64,000 nucleotides of DNA from Paenibacillaceae bacterium (GTDB lineage Bacteria > Bacillota > Bacilli > Paenibacillales > Paenibacillaceae). The stretch is taken from positions 124,001 to 188,000 of the forward strand of contig CAAFUF010000036.1 of assembly GCA_900766135.1 (NCBI GenBank), in the 5' to 3' direction. The notes below the pieces were generated by a model. The model was not told where the DNA came from and did not search any database. It saw only the letters and a program-made list of their open reading frames with translations. Shown here in pieces: positions 25,483 to 34,021 of this stretch. Within the stretch, counting starts at the first letter, position 1. Each line of letters starts with the position of its first letter. Both the position numbers and the translations under genes were made by a program.

Positions 25483-25947
25483 ATGCCAAAGGAATCAAAC
25501 GCCATTCCAGAGCCTTCTACCGAAGCCGATGACGCTTTCCTGCATACCTGCATGTACTTCACCACCAACCGTCTGAGCCGGGCGATCACGCGGATCGCAG
25601 ACGATGCGTTTGCGACGACGGGCCTTGCTCCCGCCTACGGCTACCTGATTCGCCTGGTCACCGTCAAACCCGGTATCACGCAGAAGGAATTGTCCGAGAA
25701 GCTGTACATTACGCCGTCCACCTTGACGCGTTTTATCGACAAGCTGCAGGCCAAGGGGCTGGTTGAACGGCAGGTCCAAGGGAAAACCGTGCGGGTCTAC
25801 CCTACCGATAAAGGCCGCGCCCTCGAGCCCTCCCTTCGCGAGGCTTCGAAAAAACTGAAAGCCTCGTACGTCGCCGTGCTTGGCGAGGAATTGGCCGATC
25901 TGCTTACATCGCAGCAAGAGCTAGCCAGCGAGCAATTGGAACGGTAA
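25483..25947 (+). CDS. MarR-family transcriptional regulator
   Basis: 154-residue winged helix-turn-helix dimer. The recognition region is TQKELSEKLYITPSTLTRFID with wing VERQVQGKTVRVYPTDKGRA. N-terminal Cys residues in HTCMYFTTN could be redox sensitive but this is not established. GGAG precedes the ATG. The MFS gene follows 66 bases later, and the same 12-base operator stands before each gene, so this regulator probably represses both. Confidence 0.9.
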   Translation: MPKESNAIPEPSTEADDAFLHTCMYFTTNRLSRAITRIADDAFATTGLAPAYGYLIRLVTVKPGITQKELSEKLYITPSTLTRFIDKLQAKGLVERQVQGKTVRVYPTDKGRALEPSLREASKKLKASYVAVLGEELADLLTSQQELASEQLER

Positions 25948-25971
25948 ATCCGTTCCTTGTCCTGATCGTCG

Positions 25972-25983
25972 TTGTATGTACAA
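25972..25983 (-). promoter_or_regulatory. Second copy of the MarR operator
   Basis: On the minus strand the sequence is TTGTACATACAA, identical to the site at 25444-25455. It lies 30 bases upstream of the MFS start. Confidence 0.7.
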
Positions 25984-26013
25984 GCAAAATTATAAATAAG
26001 GGAGAAACCAACG

Positions 26014-27306
26014 ATGAATGAGATGAACCTTTCGCCTGAAATCAGGCCCAAATCGCGTTTCTATTACGGCTGGATCATCGTCCTGCTCACGTTTGCCACC
26101 TTGCTCGTCTCGGCGGGCATCCGTTCTTTGCCGAGCGTGCTGCTTATTCCTTTTCAAGACGAATTTGGCTGGAGCCGGGGCAGCATCTCCAGCGTCATCT
26201 CCGTCGGGATATTTCTGTACGGCCTGGTCGGGCCCTTCTCGGCTTCCATGCTGCTGCGCTTTGGCTTCCGCAAGGTACTGATCTGCTCGTTGAGCGTGCT
26301 CGGGCTAAGCCTGGCGATGACCCCGTTCATCCATGCCTTATGGCAATTCGAGCTGCTATGGGGCCTGGTGTCGGGCTTGGCCACCGGGATGATGGCCAAC
26401 GTCTTGGGCGTCACGGTCAGCAATCAGTGGTTCGTCAAGCGGAAGGGCCAGATCATCGGGCTGCTCACCGCCAGCGCGGCGACCGGACAGCTGCTGTTTC
26501 TGCCGCTGTTCGCCAAGCTGACGTCGGATTTCGGCTGGCGATATGCCGTTTACATCGCCGTTGCCAGCATTGCCGTCGTCCTGGTCGCCGTCGCGATCTG
26601 GATGCGCAATCATCCGTACGAGGTCGGTGCCGCACCTTATGGTTCGACCGAGGTGGTCAAACCGGAGCCCTTCCGGGGCAACATCTTCATCGCACCGCTG
26701 CAAAATTTGCGGCTGGCGATGAAACACCCGACGTTTTGGCTGCTGGCCGGCACCTTTTTCTTCTGCGGCTTTTCGACGAACGGCCTCATTGGCACGCATC
26801 TGATCGCCGCCTGCGGCGACCACGGCATGCTGGAGGTCGCCGCTGCCGGGCTCCTCGCGATGATGGGCGTGTTCGATTTGTTTGGGACAACAATCTCCGG
26901 CTGGTTATCGGACCGTTTCGACAGCCGTAAGCTGCTGTTCTGGTATTACGGGCTGCGCGGACTCTCCCTGCTGTTCCTGCCGTTTGCGCTTAGCTCGGCG
27001 TCTCCGGCCATGCTCGTCGTGTTTTCCGTCTTCTACGGCCTCGATTGGATCGCAACCGTTCCGCCGACCGCCAAGCTGGCGGGAGAAACGTTCGGGAAAG
27101 AGAAATCCGGCATGATCTTCGGCTGGGTGGTCGTCGCCCACCAGATCGGTGCCTCCACGGCCGCTTACGGCGCGGGCGTCCTGCGCGACTGGCTCGGCAG
27201 CTATTCCCAAGCGTTCGTGATCGCCGGATTCGTCTGCTTCGTGGCCGCGGTCATGGCGATGCAAATCCGCAAGGCTCAGAGCCGGGCCGCAGAAGCGGCG
27301 ATGTAA
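26014..27306 (+). CDS. MFS transporter, monocarboxylate/oxalate-type
   Basis: 430-residue, 12-helix major facilitator. It starts FYYGWIIVLLTFATLLVSAG and has the A-like motif after helix 2 (ASMLLRFGFRKVL) and GWLSDRFDSRKLL in the second half. FYYGW and the EFGWSRGSIS loop are common in oxalate/formate and monocarboxylate antiporters (OFA/MCT-like). GGGAG precedes the ATG. Control by the adjacent MarR protein is likely from the shared operator. Actual substrate is unknown. Confidence 0.87.
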   Translation: MNEMNLSPEIRPKSRFYYGWIIVLLTFATLLVSAGIRSLPSVLLIPFQDEFGWSRGSISSVISVGIFLYGLVGPFSASMLLRFGFRKVLICSLSVLGLSLAMTPFIHALWQFELLWGLVSGLATGMMANVLGVTVSNQWFVKRKGQIIGLLTASAATGQLLFLPLFAKLTSDFGWRYAVYIAVASIAVVLVAVAIWMRNHPYEVGAAPYGSTEVVKPEPFRGNIFIAPLQNLRLAMKHPTFWLLAGTFFFCGFSTNGLIGTHLIAACGDHGMLEVAAAGLLAMMGVFDLFGTTISGWLSDRFDSRKLLFWYYGLRGLSLLFLPFALSSASPAMLVVFSVFYGLDWIATVPPTAKLAGETFGKEKSGMIFGWVVVAHQIGASTAAYGAGVLRDWLGSYSQAFVIAGFVCFVAAVMAMQIRKAQSRAAEAAM

Positions 27307-27321
27307 GATTTGTGCCTAGTC

Positions 27322-27351
27322 TTGACGGAATTCGAACGAACATGGTATGTT
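27322..27351 (+). promoter_or_regulatory. Promoter upstream of the nucleotidyltransferase
   Basis: TTGACG (27322-27327) and TATGTT (27346-27351) with an 18-base spacer. The start would fall a few bases before a tiny ORF (MKAM, 27361-27375) and a terminator hairpin. Confidence 0.6.
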
Positions 27352-27379
27352 CTTCTCAAAATGAAGGCCATGTAACCTT

Positions 27380-27419
27380 AGGGTTCAACCTCGCGGAAGC
27401 GTTAGGTTGGACCCTTTTT
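27380..27419 (+). terminator. Leader terminator or MFS terminator
   Basis: Twelve-pair stem AGGGTTCAACCT/AGGTTGGACCCT (one G-U) capped by CGC-GGAA-GCG, followed by five Ts. It lies between the promoter at 27322 and the gene at 27447, so it may act as an attenuator. It also ends transcription from the MFS gene. Confidence 0.8.
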
Positions 27420-27446
27420 GCATGCCTATTAGGAGGCTGTTAGTCT

Positions 27447-28232
27447 ATGCACTCAAAGGATAAGCTGCTGCTCCGTTTGGATGAGATCGGTACCGCTTTG
27501 GAGAAACGGGAAGGTGCGCTTCTTTTGCTTGGCCTGGGCTCCATCGGGGCGGAGACGGACCGGCTTGACGAATTTTCGGACTTGGATTTCTTCCTACTAG
27601 TCGCCCCCGGAAGCAAGGAACGATTCATCCGTAGTCTCGATTGGCTAGAGGAGGCCCACCCGCTGTGCTATTCCTTCATGAATGCGACCGTCGGTTATAA
27701 AATCCTGTTTCAAGACGGCATTTACGCCGAATTTGCCGTATTCGAAGAACATGAGCTAAAGGACGTTTCTTATGCCGGGGGGCGAGTGGTCTGGAGAAGT
27801 ACCTCGGCCGCAGAGCTGAAGGTTCCCCTCGCCAACACCGGCCGGATTCCGCCAGTCCGAAGCGAATCGGTTGATTTTGCGCTGAACGAAGCGCTAACCA
27901 ATCTGTTTGTCGGCTTGGGGCGTTATATACGAGGCGAGAAGCTGTCGGCGTTCCGGTTCGTCCAGGTGTATGCCATCAACTCCATTCTTAGCGTGCAGCA
28001 CCTGCTGGAACTGGAGGTGGATCATTTCCCCGATCCGTTTGGCAATGAACGGCGGGCAGAAAGTCGTTTCCCCGGACTCGCCAAACAGCTCCCGGATATG
28101 CTGCAAGGGTATGTCCGGCTCCCCGAATCGGCGCTGCATCTATTGGACTATCTGGAAAGCGTGTACCCCGTCAACCGGCCACTGAGCGAAGCCATCCGCC
28201 AGTTGGCTCGCCGGGCTGGCACCGGTCGATGA
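27447..28232 (+). CDS. Nucleotidyltransferase-fold protein, possible antibiotic-modifying enzyme
   Basis: 261 residues. The N-terminal part has GLGSIGAETDRLDEFSDLDFF, the GS-x-SDxD motif of the polymerase-beta type nucleotidyltransferase fold, and a later EFAVFEEHEL that may give the third acidic residue. The C-terminal half is helical, as in aminoglycoside and lincosamide adenylyltransferases. AGGAGG lies 11 bases before the ATG. A promoter and terminator hairpin precede it within 120 bases, which is common for drug-induced resistance genes. Substrate is not proven. Confidence 0.72.
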   Translation: MHSKDKLLLRLDEIGTALEKREGALLLLGLGSIGAETDRLDEFSDLDFFLLVAPGSKERFIRSLDWLEEAHPLCYSFMNATVGYKILFQDGIYAEFAVFEEHELKDVSYAGGRVVWRSTSAAELKVPLANTGRIPPVRSESVDFALNEALTNLFVGLGRYIRGEKLSAFRFVQVYAINSILSVQHLLELEVDHFPDPFGNERRAESRFPGLAKQLPDMLQGYVRLPESALHLLDYLESVYPVNRPLSEAIRQLARRAGTGR

Positions 28233-28336
28233 TTTTCCTCAAATTTCGCGCTTGCCTATCCAACAACGGGACCGAAATATGCTAGAATAAAGAGCATCAT
28301 GGTTGCGATAGAACTCACAGAAGGGGACGTCATCGT

Positions 28337-28906
28337 TTGGCACAATTATTTTACAAATACGGAGCAATGAACAGCGGCAAGTCCATCGAGATTTTGAAGG
28401 TAGCTCACAATTATGAAGAACAGAATAAGCCCGTGTTGCTGTTCACCTCGGCGATCGATAATCGCGACGAAGTTGGCTTTGTCTCCTCACGGATCGGGTT
28501 GCGCCGGCAGGCCATTCCTATTTTTCCGGATACGAATCTTTTCGATATCGTCAAAAATCATACACCTCGCTTGTACTGCATACTAGTGGACGAATGCCAG
28601 TTCCTCGGCGAGGACAGCATCAAGCAGCTGGTCCGGATCGTTGATGAGCTCGACATTCCCGTCATGGCCTTCGGGCTGAAGAACGACTTCCAGAACCAGC
28701 TGTTCGAGGGCAGCCGACTGCTGCTTATTTATGCCGATAAAATCGAAGAAATGAAAACGATCTGCTGGTTCTGCGCGCGCAAGGCGACGATGAACCTGCG
28801 GGTGGAGAATGGCAAACCCGTCTACACCGGCGAGCAGATCCAAATCGGCGGCAACGAGTCGTACTATCCGGTATGCCGTAAGTGTCATGCCAACCCGCCG
28901 CTGTAG
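28337..28906 (+). CDS. tdk: Thymidine kinase
   Basis: Type II thymidine kinase of 189 residues. P-loop GAMNSGKS (residues 9-16), catalytic ILVDECQFL, lasso TICWFCARKATMNLRV and a zinc site of four Cys (CWFC and CRKC). It begins with TTG, with GAAGGGG ten bases upstream. An extended -10 (TATGCTAGAAT) lies near 28285. It salvages thymidine. MerR and an ABC exporter follow on the same strand. Confidence 0.95.
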   Translation: MAQLFYKYGAMNSGKSIEILKVAHNYEEQNKPVLLFTSAIDNRDEVGFVSSRIGLRRQAIPIFPDTNLFDIVKNHTPRLYCILVDECQFLGEDSIKQLVRIVDELDIPVMAFGLKNDFQNQLFEGSRLLLIYADKIEEMKTICWFCARKATMNLRVENGKPVYTGEQIQIGGNESYYPVCRKCHANPPL

Positions 28907-28928
28907 AACTCTTCGGGGGTGGTTATTC

Positions 28929-29696
28929 GTGACGACAAGCACGTACAAGACGTCCGATATCGCAAAGCTTATAGGAATCCATCCCAACACCGTACGGCTT
29001 TATGAAGAATGGGGGTTCATCCCCAAGGCGGAGCGTATGACGAACGGATACCGGATATTTACCGAGTTCCATTTGGAGCAACTCAAACTGGCCAGAATGG
29101 CGCTAAACGTCGAAATCCTCCAAAACGGTTTGAGAAAAGAAGCGATAAACATTATTAAAACTTCGGCCTCCGGTCAATTCGTTCAAGCGATCGATCAGAC
29201 GGCACACTACTTGCGGCACATCAAAACAGAACAAAGTACTGCCGAAGAGTCTATAACCATTGCCGAACAACTGTTATTGGGCGATCATTTCAATCCAGGC
29301 TCCAAGGTGTTCACCAGGAAAGAAACCGCCGATGCTTTACACATCTCCATCGATGCTTTAAGAAATTGGGAAATGAACGGCTTGCTCACAATCAAACGAA
29401 AACAAAACGGTTACCGAATTTATACCGAAGAAGATATCCGACGGTTAAAAATCATTCGATCCCTACGTATGGCGAATTACTCGCTCTCGGCGATTTTACG
29501 GATGCTGAATGCTTTTTCCCGAAGCCCCGAGGCGAATCTGCGGCAAATCATCGACACGCCTGAAGAGGGTGATGATATCATTTCCGTATGCGATAAATTG
29601 ATTACTTCTTTGCATTACGCCGAGCAAAATGCGAAGAAAATGCTTGGGCAGCTTGAGAAGATGAGACAACAATTTGCGACAAACCCTCCACTATGA
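28929..29696 (+). CDS. Transcriptional regulator with two MerR-type DNA-binding domains
   Basis: 255 residues. The first winged helix is YKTSDIAKLIGIHPNTVRLY to NGYRIFTEFHLEQL (about 6-52). The second is VFTRKETADALHISIDALRN to NGYRIYTEEDIRRL (about 127-173). Each is followed by a helix. A normal MerR protein has one. GTG start at 28929 after GGGGGTGG; an upstream in-frame ATG would run inside tdk. The ABC exporter starts 63 bases later after a weak hairpin, so this is its likely regulator. A single chain could bind both half sites of one operator. Confidence 0.85.
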   Translation: MTTSTYKTSDIAKLIGIHPNTVRLYEEWGFIPKAERMTNGYRIFTEFHLEQLKLARMALNVEILQNGLRKEAINIIKTSASGQFVQAIDQTAHYLRHIKTEQSTAEESITIAEQLLLGDHFNPGSKVFTRKETADALHISIDALRNWEMNGLLTIKRKQNGYRIYTEEDIRRLKIIRSLRMANYSLSAILRMLNAFSRSPEANLRQIIDTPEEGDDIISVCDKLITSLHYAEQNAKKMLGQLEKMRQQFATNPPL

Positions 29697-29720
29697 CACC
29701 AGACTTTGTTCTGGTGTTTT
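29696..29720 (+). terminator. Weak hairpin between merR and ABC genes
   Basis: ACACCAGA/TCTGGTGT stem with a six-base loop and four Ts, starting at the last base of the merR stop codon. Probably partial termination. Confidence 0.5.
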
Positions 29721-29759
29721 ACTGTTTATGAAACAAAAAACAGAAGGAGATTTTATCGC

Positions 29760-30491
29760 ATGGAAACGACCGTTTATGTGAACAAACTATGCAAGTTTTA
29801 CGACCCTATTCAAGCCGTAGACAATGTCGATATCTCGATTCGCCGTGGAGAAGTCTTCGGTTTGCTGGGCGCCAACGGTGCGGGGAAAAGCACGACGATC
29901 GAATGTATTTTGGGAACAAAAAAACGAGACAGCGGTATGGTATCCATCCTGGGGATGGATCCGGTGCAGGATCGAAAAGAGCTATTCCAGCGCGTTGGCG
30001 TACAATTTCAGGAAGTTCACTACCAGGACAAAATTAAAGTAGCTGAACTTTGCGAGGTCACCGCCGCGCTCTACAAAACCTCTCTGGATTACCGTGTTCT
30101 CCTGAAACAATTCGGATTAGGCGACAAGTTGAACAGCCAAGTCAGCCAGCTGTCCGGGGGACAAAAGCAGCGTTTGTTTATCGTCCTCGCCTTGATCCCG
30201 GACCCCGAGGTGGTATTCTTGGACGAATTGACCACCGGGTTGGATCCCAAAGCTCGGCGTGATGTATGGAGAAGTCTCTCCGAGTTGAAGGAGAAGGGGA
30301 TCACGATTCTGTTAACCTCACATTTTATGGATGAAGTGGAGGCCCTCTGCGATATGATCATGATCTTGAAGAACGGGCAGAGCATCTTTTGTGGGACGGT
30401 ACAAGAAGCGGTCGCCGCAAGTCCCTATGAAAATTTAGAGGACGCCTATCTTTGGTTTACCGACGGGGAGGATGAACATGCGAGCATTTAA
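29760..30491 (+). CDS. ABC transporter ATP-binding protein (ABC-2 exporter)
   Basis: Walker A GANGAGKST, signature LSGGQKQR, Walker B EVVFLDELTTGLD and H loop TSHFMDE. The Walker B glutamate is followed by LTTGLDP as in drug and lantibiotic exporters. 243 residues from the ATG at 29760, which has AAGGAG ten bases upstream. It overlaps the permease gene by 20 bases, so the two are coupled. Likely exports a small lipophilic compound under MerR control. Confidence 0.9.
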   Translation: METTVYVNKLCKFYDPIQAVDNVDISIRRGEVFGLLGANGAGKSTTIECILGTKKRDSGMVSILGMDPVQDRKELFQRVGVQFQEVHYQDKIKVAELCEVTAALYKTSLDYRVLLKQFGLGDKLNSQVSQLSGGQKQRLFIVLALIPDPEVVFLDELTTGLDPKARRDVWRSLSELKEKGITILLTSHFMDEVEALCDMIMILKNGQSIFCGTVQEAVAASPYENLEDAYLWFTDGEDEHASI

Positions 30492-31221
30492 AACGTTGCT
30501 ATTAACGGAAAGCCGGCTGTCCCTCCGCGGGTTGGACATGTTTATCTTTGCCATCTGCATGCCGATTATCGTCGTTGTGATCCTTGGGGCGATTTATGGA
30601 AATAAGCCGGCCTTCAGCGGTGCGGGTTATTCTTTCTTGGAGCAATCCTTCGGGGCGATCTCAACCATCGCGATTTGCGCAGGAGGCGTGATGGGCCTTC
30701 CTTTGGTGGTATCCGATTATCGAAGCCGAAAAATATTAAAGCGGTTCAAGGTAACCCCCGCCCGTCCCGCTCTGATCCTAGCGGTGCAGGTTGTCATTTA
30801 TGCGCTGTACTCCATATTTTCGCTCCTGCTTGTTTATGGGACGGGGGCCATCTTTTTCGGCTATCGGTTTCACGGATCATGGGTTCTGTTTCTGGGCGCT
30901 TACTTGCTGGTGATGCTGTCGATGTTCAGTATCGGGCTGTTGGTGGGAGGAATCGCGCCCAATTCCAAAATAGCCGGTGCTTGGGCCAGCCTGCTCTACT
31001 TTCCGATGCTCATTTTTTCGGGTGCTACGCTTCCTTATGAGGTCATGCCCGTTGTCCTTCAAAAAGCCGCCGACATCCTGCCGCTGACACAGGGAATTAA
31101 ACTTTTGAAAGCGGCTTCCCTGGGTTTGCCGATGGATCAGGTTCTCATGCCCGTTATCGTGATGATTGGCATTGCGGTGATATGCACCAGCCTGGCTCTT
31201 CGGTTCTTCAAGTGGGAATAA
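30472..31221 (+). CDS. ABC-2 type exporter permease
   Basis: 249 residues with six membrane helices: MFIFAICMPIIVVVILGAIY, ISTIAICAGGVMGLPLVV, then four more ending with VMIGIAVICTSLALRFF. PMLIFSGATLPYEVMP is a typical ABC-2 loop. It starts inside the ATPase gene, with GGGGAGG before ATG. With that ATPase it makes a complete half-size exporter. Substrate unknown. Confidence 0.87.
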   Translation: MNMRAFKTLLLTESRLSLRGLDMFIFAICMPIIVVVILGAIYGNKPAFSGAGYSFLEQSFGAISTIAICAGGVMGLPLVVSDYRSRKILKRFKVTPARPALILAVQVVIYALYSIFSLLLVYGTGAIFFGYRFHGSWVLFLGAYLLVMLSMFSIGLLVGGIAPNSKIAGAWASLLYFPMLIFSGATLPYEVMPVVLQKAADILPLTQGIKLLKAASLGLPMDQVLMPVIVMIGIAVICTSLALRFFKWE

Positions 31222-31235
31222 ACCTATAAAAGGAT

Positions 31236-32645
31236 TCAATCCAAATCGTAAATCGTGCCGACCTTGAGCCCGTACAGCTCATTGTAGATCTTTTCCGCGT
31301 AGGCGTCCGTCATCCCGGCAATATAATCGATGATCATATGCTCCCAGGTCCAGATCGGGTTCGGCTTCGCCTGATCCCGGTCGAACCTGCGCAGCCAATC
31401 GCCGGGAATGATCGATTTGCTCGTCTCCGGATCGACGAAAGCGTCCCACAGCCGCTTGATCACCCAAGCGCTGCGCTTCTGCAGCCGCTGTACCCGCAAA
31501 TCGCGGATCATCGTGACCCAAGCGAAGCTCTTCAGCACGCTCACCGTCCGCAGCATATCCTTGTCCTCCTGCCCTTCCTTAACGAACGTGACCTTCTGCC
31601 AATCGCCGTCGTCGATGACACCCAAACTGCCGACGAACAAGCTGACCCAATAAGCCTTTACCTCCCGGCGTGTACGAGAATAGTCATGATCGCAGATCGG
31701 TATTTTGATATTCCAGATGCGCAGAAAGTCGTCCAGCACCTCGGCCACCTTGACCTGTACTTGATCCGGCAGCCAACCCGCCCAGAACGAATCCTCCAAA
31801 GTCATGATCTTCTCGACGATCAGCCGTTGAATGTGCGAGTCCTTAAGGAAATGCTCGTGCACCTCGATTTTTCCCGCCTTAATGCCATCCTCAAGATCAT
31901 GGGCCGAATAGGCGATGTCGTCGCAAAGGTCCATCAGTTGGGCTTCGAACGTCTTCTTGCCCTCCGGGATGCCCCAGCGGTCGCGAATCGAGGAGATATA
32001 TTCCCATTCATGCAGATATAGTCCCTTCTTGTTGATCGTTCCCGGGTAGGGGTACTTGTTCGTCCCCAGCAGCACCGCATCGGATAAATTCAAACCGTCG
32101 ATGTTCTCCCGCTTCTCCAGGAACATCATCAGCCGGAAATTGTGGGCGTTCCCTTCGAAATGCTCGTATTTTCGCCGGAGCGACTCCCGGGTCTGTTGCT
32201 CCTCCTCCAATGTCGGTTGTTTGCCTATTAGGGCCGCCCGCACCTTCTCCTCGATTAGCTTCTCCAAAATTAGGTCCAGCACCTCTTCGCCCTTGTGCCC
32301 AAACGGAGGATGCCCGAAATCATGGCAAATCGCGGCGCATTCCACCACCTCCGGGTCGATCACCAAGCCCGGGTGCCCGGCTCGGTCGACCGCCAGCTCC
32401 GGATAGGCGCGCAGCAGACTTCGCGCCGCTTCCCGGGCGATTTGCGCGACCTCCAGCGAATGCGTCAGCCGGGTGCGGTAATAATCGCCCGTACCGGCCC
32501 CAAACACTTGCGATTTCCCCTGCAGCCGGCGAAAGGTGGGGGAATGGATCAACCGCGAATAGTCGCGTTCGAAGGTGGCGCGGTTATTCTCGTGTCCGAT
32601 ATTGTCAGGGTATTGGCGGTGCTCCCTTAATTCCTGGATGTTCAT
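31236..32645 (-). CDS. dgt: Deoxyguanosinetriphosphate triphosphohydrolase-like HD protein
   Basis: 469 residues with an HD-domain metal site: TRLTHSLEVAQI gives the first His, CAAICHDFGHPPFGHKGE the His-Asp, and DDIAYSAHDLEDG the last Asp. This is the dGTPase/SAMHD1-like family that releases triphosphate from dNTPs. NNRATFERDYSRLIHSPTFRRLQGK is the usual N-terminal block. AAGGAG precedes the ATG. It is convergent with the ABC exporter, 14 bases away. Role is control of dNTP pools, consistent with the thymidine kinase nearby. Confidence 0.92.
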   Translation of the reverse strand: MNIQELREHRQYPDNIGHENNRATFERDYSRLIHSPTFRRLQGKSQVFGAGTGDYYRTRLTHSLEVAQIAREAARSLLRAYPELAVDRAGHPGLVIDPEVVECAAICHDFGHPPFGHKGEEVLDLILEKLIEEKVRAALIGKQPTLEEEQQTRESLRRKYEHFEGNAHNFRLMMFLEKRENIDGLNLSDAVLLGTNKYPYPGTINKKGLYLHEWEYISSIRDRWGIPEGKKTFEAQLMDLCDDIAYSAHDLEDGIKAGKIEVHEHFLKDSHIQRLIVEKIMTLEDSFWAGWLPDQVQVKVAEVLDDFLRIWNIKIPICDHDYSRTRREVKAYWVSLFVGSLGVIDDGDWQKVTFVKEGQEDKDMLRTVSVLKSFAWVTMIRDLRVQRLQKRSAWVIKRLWDAFVDPETSKSIIPGDWLRRFDRDQAKPNPIWTWEHMIIDYIAGMTDAYAEKIYNELYGLKVGTIYDLD

Positions 32646-32742
32646 TGCTCTTGCACTCCTTGTCGCGTTCTCTCTTTTCTGTTATTGTAGCCGTCCGCGG
32701 CCGGAACATAAAGCGCCGGGTCCAAAAATTGTTTGCCCGCAC

Positions 32743-32767
32743 AAAAACAACCCCGCATCGCGGGGTT
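32743..32767 (-). terminator. Terminator after the flavodoxin operon
   Basis: Stem AACCCCGC/GCGGGGTT with a three-base loop, then GTTTTT on the minus strand, 19 bases after the stop at 32786. Confidence 0.85.
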
Positions 32768-32785
32768 CGGCTCTAACTTATTTTT

Positions 32786-33526
32786 TTACGATACGCCAAG
32801 CCTCCACGGTTCACTGCCTCCGGTACGATTGGTTTCGGTCCCAGGTTCCTCTTTCTCCCGATTGCGGCACTCGTCTTCCCAAGCTTCCTGCAATAACCCC
32901 ACGTAATCTAGCGACTCCTGCAGGTCTAATGTTTCTCCGGGAACAACCTGCCTCCGGCTCTCCAGTAACGTAAAGACCTCGATATCGCCGGGCGGACGGC
33001 CAAATGCGCTGTGCCAAAACACGTTGACCATATGGACAAAGGCTTGCGTAACGCTCTCATTCTCCTCTACCAGGAATTTCTGCACCGTAACCCGATCCGG
33101 GTTCCCCCGCTCCTGCCATACCGTTTGGAAAATAACGGACAAATGCAGATCAAGTCCCGCGGTGCGCGTTCCCCATTTTTCATACAGAGCTATGGGATAC
33201 TCATAAATCCTCGTCCCCGTAATTAGAGTCAGCTCCGAGACCATCCGGTTGTAAACCTGCCAGTAGAACAAGGCGTCCGGAAAATCGCTCTGATTCCGCG
33301 GCCAACGCCGGTTCAGCAGCACCTGGATCGGCGTATTCAGCCGAACCGCCGGGAGGAGCGTGAAATAATCGTTGATGGCGTGACCGACGGCGTATTGCAC
33401 GCGCTGTTGCCAGGGCACCCGAGGCCCGCCGCCCGTTTGGCCGCCCGCCCCCGCCTGACCGGTCGACTTCGCCATAAGACAACGCAGCCACTCTTCCAGC
33501 TCATAATCCACGATCTGCTTCGTCAT
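32786..33526 (-). CDS. Unknown protein coupled to an iron-regulated flavodoxin
   Basis: 246 residues, soluble, no signal peptide. VQYAVGHAINDYFTLLPAVR, the tryptophan-rich FYWQVYNRMVSEL and TRIYEYPIALYEKWGTRTAG are distinctive, but I do not recognise a family. A Gly-rich linker sits at about residues 24-36. It overlaps the flavodoxin gene by four bases, so both are translated from the same Fur-controlled transcript. A partner or electron acceptor for the flavodoxin is a reasonable guess only. Confidence 0.75.
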   Translation of the reverse strand: MTKQIVDYELEEWLRCLMAKSTGQAGAGGQTGGGPRVPWQQRVQYAVGHAINDYFTLLPAVRLNTPIQVLLNRRWPRNQSDFPDALFYWQVYNRMVSELTLITGTRIYEYPIALYEKWGTRTAGLDLHLSVIFQTVWQERGNPDRVTVQKFLVEENESVTQAFVHMVNVFWHSAFGRPPGDIEVFTLLESRRQVVPGETLDLQESLDYVGLLQEAWEDECRNREKEEPGTETNRTGGSEPWRLGVS

Positions 33527-33981
33527 GGCCGATGTACCGCTCCCAGGCTATGCGCGAAGCTTGCCCCGAATTCCCGGCATAGATCCTTCTCCTCCGGACT
33601 AGGGCCGTATTCTACTTTCAACGGCGGTTGAACGATGACCGCCCCGAATTCCCTCAGCCGCTGCTCCAATTCATCCACGGCCGCGCAGTACAGACGATAG
33701 GAGGTATCTCCGCTGCCGAATACGGCGGCCCGGTGTCCGGCTAGATTCAGTTCCTTCATTTCATCCACGAAATCGGCAAATTCGTCGGGAAGCTCCCCGT
33801 CCCCCCAAGTATAAGCCCCCAACAAGCAGGCGTCATATTCCAGCAAGCGAACGGCGCTGCAATCCTCCACCATTTTCAAATCCGCGATGGCTCCGGTGCT
33901 GCGGACGCCCTCGGCGATCAGTTCGGCCATTTCCTCTGTATTCCCGGTCAAGCTGGCATAAACGATGATGATTTTGCCCAA
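33523..33981 (-). CDS. Flavodoxin, iron-regulated
   Basis: Short-chain flavodoxin of 152 residues. The FMN phosphate loop is YASLTGNTEEMA, and the isoalloxazine loops are GAYTWGDGELPDEF and GSGDTSYRLYC, close in pattern to YkuN/YkuP of Bacillus subtilis. A TTG at 33981 (GKIIIVYAS) fits the family start; another TTG at 33990 is in frame. A promoter with a Fur box lies 40 bases upstream. It can replace ferredoxin when iron is short. Confidence 0.9.
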   Translation of the reverse strand: MGKIIIVYASLTGNTEEMAELIAEGVRSTGAIADLKMVEDCSAVRLLEYDACLLGAYTWGDGELPDEFADFVDEMKELNLAGHRAAVFGSGDTSYRLYCAAVDELEQRLREFGAVIVQPPLKVEYGPSPEEKDLCREFGASFAHSLGAVHRP

Positions 33982-34021
33982 TCCCCCCAACTCCCTCCAA
34001 GCGATGTGAATTGATAATCGA

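Noticed and set aside
27384..27408. Possible integron attC-like core sites (GTTCAAC and GTTAGGT) near the leader hairpin
   Set aside because: The two cores are only about 14 bases apart and part of one terminator stem; no other attC boxes, integrase or gene cassette is present.
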